From the NCBI GenBank assembly GCA_007922195.1, contig ML681989.1, positions 43,402,187 to 43,466,186 of the forward strand: a stretch of DNA of 64,000 nucleotides. Direction: 5' to 3'. Shown here one piece after another: positions 55,363-64,000 of this stretch; position 1 is the first letter of the stretch, and each line of letters opens with the position of its first letter. Made by a program: the position numbers and the translations under genes. The notes below the pieces were generated by a model. The model had not been told where the DNA came from. It saw only the letters and a program-made list of their open reading frames with translations, and searched no databases. Source of the DNA: Podocnemis expansa (Eukaryota > Chordata > Testudines > Podocnemididae).

Positions 55363-56819
55363 TTAGATACAATATGCACACAGTTTACCTCTGCGAGCTG
55401 TTTGCAAATTGTTTGCTTAGACTATGTCAGACCTGCTTGTTTTTTGTGTGTGGGTCACCATATCATTGTTACACACGGCTCATAGGTGGCCTGTGGCTGA
55501 TAGTATATTTTGTGTTCCTTAATTAGATGGATGAAACTTTTATATAAAAGAATAAAGTAAGCCAAAATAATCTGAAAGTGAGTAAGCAAATCTGTCAAGA
55601 ATAACTTTCATGCAAGCATATAATTGCATGAGCATTCATAAGACATTTGCTTTTTGTGAATATTCTTGGTAAACAAACCAACCCATACTAAAAATGCTCA
55701 TACCGGTATTCCATTACTGGAAAGAACTTTGAATACCATCAAAATATTCAAATTTTGAATACTTGTTTTGCAATATTAATCTAGCACTGGTCTTTAGTAA
55801 TGAATGAACTTTGTAAAGTTCCACAGTTCAGTTCAGTTCATCAAAATAGCTGGACACTTACCCAAAGCTCCTTATATTTCTTAGATTTAGCAAACTGTTT
55901 GGAAACTTCATGCATACTCCTTTTTCTGAGATTAACCATGTTTTCTAGTGGTTATAGTCAAGCCAGAAATAAGGCAAGAATAGCATTAAACTTTCGCTTT
56001 CATCCAACATCGGGATAAACAACAGGGAAAAGCAAAAATGGCCATAAACTTTCCCATCAGAATAATTTTTGTCAAAATAAAAAGTGTTAGTAAAATTTGA
56101 ATTGGTGTCCTAGTATTTCAGCATGTAAATTATTCAGGAAACATTAGAAACTGTGAACAGGTAAGTAATGTTTTCCTTTATAGCACTCTTCACTGAAATG
56201 ATTTCACAATAACAAAATCTGAAGGAACACCTAGGACAGTAGAAATATTATGTTCCTCTGAAAAAGAAAAGAAAAAAACCCTTGAATTATTTAATAAAAA
56301 TGTGAGTGCCTCAATGAAAGACTTGTGGAACATTACAATAATTCACACTGGTGAATTAAATTTGCCCCATTATGTATTCTGATGACACCTTTATTTCCAT
56401 TTATCAAGTCTTTCATCTGTCTAATCTCTATAAAGGTAACCAGCATTAAAATAAATACTTAGGTTTTTCCCAAACATTAGTATGTTTTCTACATCTTAGG
56501 ACATAAGACTAGATAACTGGTTTTCTTTGTACTCATTCCACTTTTTCTGTTACAAAGAAAGGGAGAAAATATAGGTGTTAAAATGTATAGACCTCAACAA
56601 CAAAGGTAACAACTGTCTCAGCTCTTCAGCCCAGGGTTAGTGGTATCTGCCATTACATATTGTAGATTCCAGTCTGTCAATTGTGCATTAATGAAAGGGT
56701 ACCATAGTTCCTCAGCTGTGTCCCGCATTTTAGAAGCATTCCAATGTTTCATCTGGCAAACTGAGAATGGTGCTACAGAATGTTTATCAGACACACTCCT
56801 GTAATACAAAACATTTTTG
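55363..56819. other. Unassigned AT-rich sequence
   Basis: No gene or repeat recognised. Confidence 0.4.
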
Positions 56820-56823
56820 CAGG

Positions 56824-57286
56824 GGCTATGTCTACATTGCCACAGATATTTCAAAATAGTTATTTTGAGATCATTATTTCAATTTTATTTCAAAATAAGT
56901 ATTTGAAAAAAACCATTATTTTGAAATTGTTATTTCAAAATAGGAGTCTGGGGAAGACTCTCTATTTCAAAATAAGAGAAGAGTTCTTATTCTGAAATAG
57001 AAAGTCTTCGCTAGACTTTCTATTTCAAAAGAGGGAAAGGCAATGTAAAGTATAAGGCTATTATTTTGAAAAAAGCCAATTCTGTGGCTTGAAATGGCTT
57101 TTTTTGAAATAGCTATTTTGAAAAAAATCAATATTTCAGAATAAATTCAGGTTGTAGTGTTTCAAAATAGTGCTTCGTTATTTCAAAATACGAAAATTCC
57201 TGCATGGACAGGCATAAAGTTTTTTTTTTGTTTTTTTTTTAAATAAGCCTCCTTACTTCAAAAAAACTTTGCAGTATAGACATGCC
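56824..57286. mobile_element. MITE, TTATTTTGAAATAA type
   Basis: It starts GGCTATGTCTACATTG and ends GTATAGACATGCC. CAGG lies on both sides (56820-56823, 57287-57290), so the duplication is 3 or 4 bp. Units are almost all the CpG-decayed TTTCAAAA/TTTTGAAA forms, which suggests an older copy. Confidence 0.75.
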
Positions 57287-57290
57287 CAGG

Positions 57291-58349
57291 GTGTTTAATG
57301 CAGTAAGCCCTATTAGCATGTGTCAGGAAGCATCTGCACACAGTAACATTGTTCTCAGTAAACCAATCATTATGTTTGCATGTTGTGTTTAGTGCTTGTC
57401 TCTTTCATTTCAGTATACAAGCTTGAATAGAAAAACAGATTACCTTCAAGCAGAATTAAATATTATCTTTGTACTGTTGTACCATTTAATCTTTGACATT
57501 GCTCTAGTTTTCTCTTAATTATTTAAAAAGCTATTGTATGAAACCCAAAATTCTTTTTATATTAAAAATAATAGTTCTTTCAGCCTGCTTTTAAAATAAC
57601 TCACATTTATGCAAAGCTTTAGTTTTAACCATTTTCACTCCTTACTATTCAGATTTGCAAAACAACCTCAGTGCTACAAAGGACGATAAAACACTGTCTT
57701 TCAGTGGGTTTTTTTTTTGTTCATTTGTTTTTAAGTAAAGTATACTCCTGCTACATGGCAGAGCTTAGTATCTTCTGACTTCAGTGGCTGCTGTTTCATC
57801 GTCCCTGTTTTTAAGCTTTCTTTTTATGATTTTCAAACAATCCAACTAAAAGCAACAACCATACATTAATTTTACACCCAATAAGAAAAACACACCCAGC
57901 ATCTGGGGTGAGTTAGGTAGATGATCTGAACCCATCTACTGCTATGAGGTATATTCTGTTCGTTACTGGACACCTGTCAACCATTTCTATCACTTAACCT
58001 CAGTAGCATTTTTAATATGTAGGCACTCCTTGTTCTCAAAATAGTTCCTTCTGTTGTTTGGTTGCTGAGGATTGGATTCAACACGTGGAGCCTCTCTTTG
58101 TTTCTCCTTGTGTTTTTAATTGGCAGTGATTTGATGAGCAATTCTTATGTCTGAAACATCATTCATGAGTGCAGTCTTTAATGATGTTTGAGTGACTGAA
58201 ATGTACTACATGTATATAACACATTCATAGAGTTATCAGTGTGCACTCAAATTATGTGCATCACATAAATTCTTATTATTGATGAGTAAAGTAAAAGCTA
58301 AATTTGACCAGACAGTAAAATTAGATTTTACTAAACTGACCCAGATGCT
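57291..58349. other. Unassigned AT-rich sequence
   Basis: No gene or repeat recognised in this stretch. Confidence 0.4.
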
Positions 58350-59062
58350 TTCAGACTGTGTTAACAGAGTTCTCACCATTGTCTTTATTGGCCTTCTCTG
58401 AATCTTTTCCCATTCCACTATACCCTTTTTGCAATTGGGCACCTAGAACTACATGCAGAATTCAAAATGTGGACCTGGAAATAAATAATCATGATCTTTT
58501 CTGTCTTACTATTTATCCCTTTCCTAGTGATTCCTAACATTCTGTTCACTTTTTGGATTACCGCTGCACATTGATCTGATGTTTTCAGAGAATTATTCAG
58601 AGTGACTCCAAGATCTCTTTTTTGAGTGGTAACAGCTAATTTAGAGCCTGTTATTTTGTACATATAGTTGGGATTATTTTTTCCAGTGCACATTACTTTG
58701 TTCTTGTTAACACTGGGCAACAAAATGGCAGATGAAATTAGAATAGAATCATAGGGTTAGAAGGGACCTCATTGAGTCCAGCCCCCTGGGGTTTGAACCC
58801 AGGAACTTCTGTATAGTAAGGAGAGGTGCTAGCCACTACACTATTTGCAGGGCTCCAACCAATGAGTTTTGTGACGTCCCAGTGTAACTTTCCACAGTCA
58901 GTTTTGGACTTAACTAGCTTGAGTAATTTAGTGGCAACTGCAAGATTTGCCACTTCACTGTGTGCACTCTTTTCCAGATCATTTATGAATATATCAGCCA
59001 GTGGAAGTACAGGTCTTTTAATGGATTGTTCACTAAACTCCTGTTCAGAGGCCCGTAATTAA
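58350..59062 (-). pseudogene. Old L2/CR1-type LINE RT fragment, split by a SINE
   Basis: Minus-strand translation shows TQKRDLGVTLNNSLKTSDQC and VNRMLGITRKGI, the segment after the RT palm in L2/CR1-class LINEs. The part right of the SINE (58860-59062) continues with LLKLVKSKTDCGKL-like residues. The frame is broken in several places. Confidence 0.75.
58738..58857 (-). mobile_element. tRNA-headed SINE with CR1-like tail
   Basis: Read on the minus strand it starts GGAGCCCTGCAAAT. An A-box-like TAGTGTAGTGG and a B-box-like GGTTCAAACCC follow. The tail GGGGGCTGGACTCAATGAGG leads to CCCTATGATTCTATTC, a CR1 3'-end match. A second copy is at 63830-63935. It lies inside an antisense L2/CR1 relic whose two halves rejoin when it is removed. 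Confidence 0.8.
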
Positions 59063-60265
59063 TACATTTTTGACCTAGCTGAAATAATAACTGTCACTGA
59101 GGGCAGAGTTTGGTCTGCAGACGTTTTTGTGATTGGTGATGATGGTGAAGAAAATAACGATTCTGGTCTCCAACAGTTCTGGTTTTTATTTGGGGAAATT
59201 TCATGAAAGAAGGCACAAAGATGAAAAGCATAAAGGAGTGGGTCAGGCTTTGGCACAGTCCAAGAGCAGAAAGAGCTGAATAAAAAGAGATAATTATAAA
59301 ATTTAAGCATGACAAAAGTCACTTAAATTCACAGCTGGATTTGTAATTGCTCAAGCTTTGAGGTTGTTTGGACCTGGGGCCATAATGAATAGAGGAATGG
59401 CCTACATGTGAAAATTTGATCAGTATACAAGTTAGGAAACTTTTACCCTTTCGTCTTCACAATATAAGGGCAAACAGGTCCAGGATTTTGGTTTGGATTG
59501 ATCTCTACAAAAATGTGTAGCAACTGTAATGGTCAAATGCCTGTTTGCTAATTGAGGTGTAGTAAATAGTTGATCCAATCTATTGCAGATAGTTGTCTTA
59601 TTTTGTACATCATACATCGATTAGTTAATTAAGAACAATTGCAACTCAGTTATCTGAAATGAACAGAGACATTGGGTAAATGAGATCTTAGATCACTGAG
59701 GGAATTTAAACAGCAAATGAATATACAGAAGTGGAACATGAACACACTGCACAAATGTGATTTTCAGATAATTGAGTTTTAACTGTGGGGAGTATGAATA
59801 AATACACACAATTTTCATTATGGAAAAATGGGATTGTTCAAATGCATGACTAATCCACTAATATTTAATGTTTTCCCCTAAGGAAGGGAGTGCAGCAATA
59901 GGCACTACAGTGTGTTGCCAGACAAGACCATTTCAGAGAGCAGCAGTAGAAATGATAAAATGCCCTTATATCCTAGTTGTGGTTGTCAGTTTCCACAACC
60001 ATAGTTAATTGGTAGAGTCTGTCATGGCCAGGAAAATTTTTATCTGACTACATCAAGAGAATAGTTTTCTCAAGTAGCAATTTCAGCTCACTGGAACTCA
60101 CTGCATCTGTATGCCTGAGAGATTCCTTTTTACATTCTCAAAAGGCCAGCTTGCCCTTACCTTCCCCTAAAAGTGTCTCTTGACATTTTAGATTTCCCAA
60201 CCATTTGCAGAGTTGACTTATGAAATCATTAGTGGTGATATAAGTGTGAATCTGCCATTTATCCA
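59063..60265. other. Unassigned AT-rich sequence
   Basis: No gene or repeat recognised. Confidence 0.4.
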
Positions 60266-60524
60266 ATAAAAAAAACAAGGAATCGTGTGGCACTTTAAGA
60301 CTAACAGATTTATTTTTCGCATGAGCTTTCGTGGGAGAAAATCCCACTTTGTCTGATGCTTTGAAGATGGGTGAACTTACAGAATGGAATGAAAATAAAT
60401 GCAAGGGGGTGTAAAACATAGGATCAGGTCATACAGTGACACAAATCAGAGCAGTTGTTAGGTTCAAACCATGGGAAGCCTGAAGTCAAATTACCTTTTG
60501 TAATGGGAAAAGAACCCATAGTCT

Positions 60525-62407
60525 CAATTAAGTCCTGCTTTCACAGAATTTAGCCTGCATATTAATTCGAGTTCAGCTGTTTTTCTTTGAAGTCTTGATG
60601 TCCCAACCACATCTCTGATGATGGTTGTTAACAAATCATTTATCAAGGGATTAGAAAGATGGAAGTGCACAGCAACTGGTTTCTTTGTTTTTGATTTCTG
60701 ATATCAGCTCTGTGTTCATTTATTCTTTTGTGCAGCGATCGTCCTGTTTGTCCAATGTATAAGGTGTTGGGGCATTTCTTGCACATGATGGCATAGATCA
60801 CATTAGTAGATGAGCAGGTAAATGAGCCTTTGATGGAGTAGCAGGCTTGATTAGGACCTATAATGGTATCTATTGTGCAGATATGTGGGCAGACTTGGCA
60901 GCGTGGTTTGCTGCTGGGGTGTGTGCCTGCTTCAATGTTTTTGTTGTTAGATCTGTAGTTGCTGGTGAGTATCTGTTTAAGATTGGGTGGCTGTCTGTAG
61001 GCAAGGAGAGGTCTGTCTCCCAAGGCTTGAGAGAGAGAGGGATCATCTTTTAGAATAGGCTGTAGGTCCTTAATGATCTTTTGCAGAGGTCTGACTTGAG
61101 GGCTGCATGTGGTGACTAGTGGTGTTCTGTTGCTTTCTTTCTTGGGCCTCTTCTGTAGCAGATGACTTCGGGGAACCCATGTAGCTCTATCAATTTGTTT
61201 TCTTACTTCCCCAGGTGGATACTGTAGTTTCAAATATGCTTGATAGAGATCCTCAAGATGTCTGTCTCTGTCTGAGGGATCAGAGCAGATGCGGTTATAT
61301 CTTGGGGCGTGGCTGCAGACAATGGATTGTGTGGTGTGTTTAGGATGGAAGCTTGAAGGATGTAGGTAACTATACCAATCAGCAGAGGCGTCGCTGGTGT
61401 TGGGCACCCCGGGGCACATGCCACGGGTCCCAACGCCAGTGCCTCAGATCCCCGGCCCAATTGGGCCGGGGATCCTGGGCCCAATCCCCTGCCAGCCGCG
61501 GCCACGGCAGCCCCGTCCCCAGCTGGGGATCCAGGGCCTGGCTGGCCGCCCAGCAAGCCCCACCCCTGGCCAAGGATAGGGCCAGGGGGAGGCCGCGCCA
61601 CCACGGGTGGCTAGGCTGTGGCGGGGCCGGGCCAGAAGTGGCCACTGGAGGCTGGGCCCGCGCCCGCAGCCCCCGATCACCAGCTGGGAATGGGGCCGCC
61701 GCAGCTGCTGGCGGCCAGGCCGCAGATCCCCTGCCGGGGATGCAGGGCCCAGCTGGCTGGCCACCCACAGGGGCAGCAGCGGCCCTGTCCCCGGCCAGGG
61801 ATCCGGGGCCCGGCTGGCCACCCATGGTGGCCCCGTCCCCTGCTAGGGATCTGGGGCCTGGTCTCCAGCAGCCGCAGGCCTGGCCTCCAGCAGCTGCTTC
61901 TGGCCAGCCTGCAGTGCAGCCTAGCTGCCCGCGGTGGCACGGTCTCCCCCTGGCCCTATCCCTGGCCAGGGGGCGGGGCCTTCCAGCTGGGGGTGGGGGC
62001 TGGGCCCATGCCCCAGGTCCCTCCCCACCCCAGCACTGCCTCTGCCGATCGGTAGGTTTTCGGTACAGGGTGGTGGTGATGTGTCTATCCCTGATTTGTA
62101 CTGTAGTGTCGAGAAAGTGGATCTCCTGTGTGGAGTCTTCCAGGCTCAATTTGGTAGTGGAGTGGAAATTGTTGAAATCTCTGTGAAAATCTTCAAGAGC
62201 ATCCCTGCCATGTGTCCAGATGATGAAGATGTTATCAATTGAGCGTAGGTAAAGAAGACGTGTTTTGGGATGAGACTTGAGAAAACGTTGTTCTAAGTCA
62301 CCCATAAAGATGTTGGCATATTGTGGGGCCATGTGGGTGCCCATAGCAGTACCACTGATTTGGAGATATAAATGATCCTCAAATCTGAAGTGGTTGTGGG
62401 TGAGCAC
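60525..62407 (-). pseudogene. PLE polyprotein: RT and GIY-YIG endonuclease, broken
   Basis: PLE proteins prime and copy their RNA with an RT linked to a GIY-YIG nuclease. The RT piece shows GTAMGTHMAPQYANIFM and EQRFL, then YLRSIDNIFIIW. The expected catalytic Asp-Asp pair reads Asp-Asn. It ends at LYRKPTDR where the hAT starts. After the insertion the frame resumes with WYSYLHPSSFHPKH and a Cys-rich segment (Cys174, 177 and 181 in the 258-codon frame from 61419). The nuclease follows with VIYAIMC (207-213), YIGQTGRSLHKR (221-232) and NEHR (Glu235). A frameshift near 60680 moves the C-terminus (VAVHFHLSNPLIND) to another frame. Truncation, insertion, frameshift and the lost Asp make it inactive. 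Confidence 0.9.
61383..62044. mobile_element. GC-rich hAT inside the PLE ORF
   Basis: Ends CAGAGGCGTCGCTGG and CCAGCACTGCCTCTG. Flanks CCAATCAG (61375-61382) and CCGATCGG (62045-62052) match 6/8. The interior is a GC-rich series of GGGGATCCAGGGCCTGGC-like repeats. It is homologous to 3288-3639. By chance it leaves a minus-strand frame open, so PLE RT residues appear fused to hAT-derived residues. Confidence 0.85.
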
Positions 62408-62420
62408 AAAGTCTGCATCT

Positions 62421-63399
62421 TAAGCCCAGTTCTGTGGATTCCACAGCACATCACCAGAACAACTTAAAAGCTACAACTCACATTTATTTGTATGCAGAAA
62501 GAGCTAAAGATGTATGTTCAGCTTTAATGGTGTCACTTCTGACTTCTAAATGGTTAATGAAGTTGTCATGTTCTTTCCCATTAGTTTTCTATGGAGATTT
62601 GAGGATTAAGGAAGGAAGGCAAATCAACAGAAGGAGCCTCAGTCTCCTGAACTTGAAAGCTCTGGTTACTCACACATGTTTTGAAATATTTTTGCAATTT
62701 GATAATTCACACCCTCCCCCTTACTGCAGCTCTTGCAAATAGTATAACATTCACAATAGAAGCCCATTCCTTGGTTGGTTGGTTTGTTTACAGGTGACCT
62801 TTTTTCAAATTTTGTGTCCTGTTAGAATACTACCTAATGCATTTTTTATCCTTTTGTGTTTCTCCCCCACAAAATAAAAATATTAGCTTTCTCATCACAT
62901 TTCCTCTGTAACCCCTCCCTGGTGCAAAATTCTTCCTTCTGCAATAATATCTTTACAGGCAAAGAGGGCAAGCCTACAAAAGTACTAGCCAATAGAGCAT
63001 GTCAAAATGCTTTTGATAGAATAGTTTTCTGCAAGAATATGCTGTTTTTGTCACAACTGAAAGGTTTTATGGGAACATATTGATCTGATGAAATTTTGAC
63101 AGAAAAAAATCCCACGTTTCATTTCATCCTTATCATTTCACTTCATGTTGACTTCTTTATTTCATTTTGACTTACTGTGGGGAAAAATTCCATTTCAATG
63201 GAGCGTAGTATGATCACCTTGTCTGTGTGTTCCCCTGTGTTCATTCTTTGGTTGAGAGCACACTTGTTCAGTATATCAGCATGAAGTCATGGAGGGAGCA
63301 GCATATCTGTGTTGATAACTGGGCTGTCACTGGAAGCCAGGTAGAGTGATGGTTAATTTTGTAATAAGGGAGCAGGGATTCCCATAGCAGGTACTCCAT
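62421..63399. other. Unassigned sequence
   Basis: No gene or repeat recognised. Confidence 0.4.
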
Positions 63400-63975
63400 G
63401 GCTATGTTCACACGAACATCGTTACTTCGAACTAAAGTCCTTATTTCGAAATAAGTTAATTTGAAATAAGGGGAAAGCTCAAAGCAAAATAGCATGTCCA
63501 AACACAGGGCTTGCTATTTCGCTTTAGGAGAGGGGCACCATGGGAGGTGTGGCAACATGGCCCCCTCCCTGGGCCATGTCCCCAGCCCATATAGGCTAAA
63601 AGGAAGGCACCCTGGAAGGAGAAGGGCAAAAGCGTTATTTCAAAATAACATGTCCAAACAGCATTATTTCAAAATAACCATTTTGAAATAACAGCTGTTT
63701 CGATTTAAAGGATGTTTAACCTATTTCGAAATGACGGCTCTTATTTCGAAATGACAGAGCCCGTCATTTCTAAATAAGAATACGTCATGTGGACCTAATC
63801 TCTTTTATTTTGAAATAACCATCAATCAATCAAATCATAGGGCTGGAAGGGACCTCGTGAGATCATTGAGTCCAACCCCCTGGGAATTGAACCCAGGACC
63901 TTCTGCATGTTAAGCAGAGGTGCTAGCCACTACACTAGTGTTATTTCAAAATAAAAGAGACATGTGGACATACCC
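63400..63975. mobile_element. MITE with short GC core, split by a SINE
   Basis: It starts GGCTATGTTCACACG and ends CATGTGGACATACCC. TTTCGAAA-type arms surround a core (63525-63630) with ACCATGGGAGGTGTGGCAAC, matching the MITE at 18900. A SINE at 63830-63935 interrupts the right arm at GAAATAAC/TAGTGTTATTTC. No convincing 3-bp duplication. Confidence 0.75.
63830..63935 (-). mobile_element. tRNA-headed SINE with CR1-like tail, second copy
   Basis: The minus strand reads GTGTAGTGGCTAGCACC (A box), then the stem-loop CTGC-TTAACAT-GCAG, then GGTCCTGGGTTCAATTCCC (B box), and the CR1-like tail GGGGGTTGGACTCAATGATC ending CCCTATGATTTGATTGATTG. The anticodon position of the loop reads AAC (Val), though a SINE head need not keep its ancestor's identity. 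Confidence 0.85.
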
Positions 63976-64000
63976 TGTGTGTCTGTCTCTGATCAGCAGA

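Larger units (their letters stand above)
60266..62420 (-). mobile_element. Penelope-like retroelement, 5'-truncated, split by a hAT
   Basis: Minus-strand order is an RT C-terminal region (62420-62053), a hAT insertion (62044-61383), the PLE linker with Cys-rich region and GIY-YIG nuclease (61374-60525), and a non-coding 3' tail (60525-60266). The tail contains GTGGGATTTTCTCCCACG, GAAAGCTCATGC and CTGTTAGTCTTAAAGTGCC, then ends CCTTGTTTTTTTTATTGG. The same tail makes up the short fold-back repeats across the window. Most of the RT domain is missing. Confidence 0.92.

Noticed and set aside
58738..58857. Functional tRNA gene
   Set aside because: A and B boxes are present, but the acceptor stem is not closed and the sequence runs directly into a CR1-like tail, so it is a SINE head.
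61353..62186. 277-codon plus-strand ORF
   Set aside because: It is antisense to the PLE and crosses the hAT; composition keeps it open.

Overview
The window is non-coding vertebrate DNA built almost entirely from transposable elements. The mix points to a turtle. Its main parts are full-length-class CR1 LINEs ending in ATTCTATG repeats, older CR1/L3/L2 relics, MIR-type SINEs, a tRNA-headed SINE with a CR1 tail, Penelope-like retroelements (PLEs), many non-autonomous hAT elements with 8-bp target duplications, and MITEs with GGSTATGTCTACAC ends filled with TTTCGAAA-type palindromes. A soft-shelled turtle is my guess within turtles; the sequence does not prove it. I recognise no host exon, rRNA, functional tRNA, CRISPR array or bacterial feature. 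The only long reading frames with real homology are retrotransposon proteins. A 400-base run of N lies at 52579-52978.

Layout. 0-5 kb: a C-rich ~96-bp minisatellite at the left edge, three fold-back PLE copies, three MITEs, a CR1 tail and small hATs. 6-11 kb: a 4.4-kb composite insertion, mostly GC-rich filler with hAT-like ends, splits an older MITE. 11-17 kb: a fold-back PLE, a MITE with a GC-rich core and five hATs. 18.4-25.2 kb: an old antisense CR1/L3 LINE carries two MITEs and a nearly complete younger CR1 (19641-24252). 25-35 kb: mostly unassigned AT-rich sequence with a 5'-truncated PLE, a long hairpin, a 934-bp hAT and two more fold-back PLEs. 35.6-39.7 kb: a second CR1 with an intact ORF1 and an intact RT segment. 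40-45 kb: hATs, one of them inside a MITE terminus. 45.7-48.2 kb: old LINE relics in both orientations. 49.7-51.5 kb: a GC-rich hAT with a TG-rich array and a nested relative. 52-57 kb: three MITEs. 58-59 kb: an L2/CR1 relic split by the SINE. 60.3-62.4 kb: a PLE with RT and GIY-YIG nuclease segments, split by a 662-bp hAT. 63.4-64 kb: a MITE split by the second SINE copy.

How the parts relate. CR1 encodes an esterase-type ORF1 protein and an endonuclease/RT ORF2. The SINE carries a CR1-like tail and probably used that machinery. The abundant GTTAGTCTTTAAGTGCC repeat is the 3' end of the PLE at 60.3 kb. Most copies are head-to-head inverted dimers flanked by 9-13-bp duplications, and their centre holds a hammerhead-ribozyme-like core. 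No hAT or Harbinger transposase is present, so the DNA elements must have been mobilised from elsewhere.
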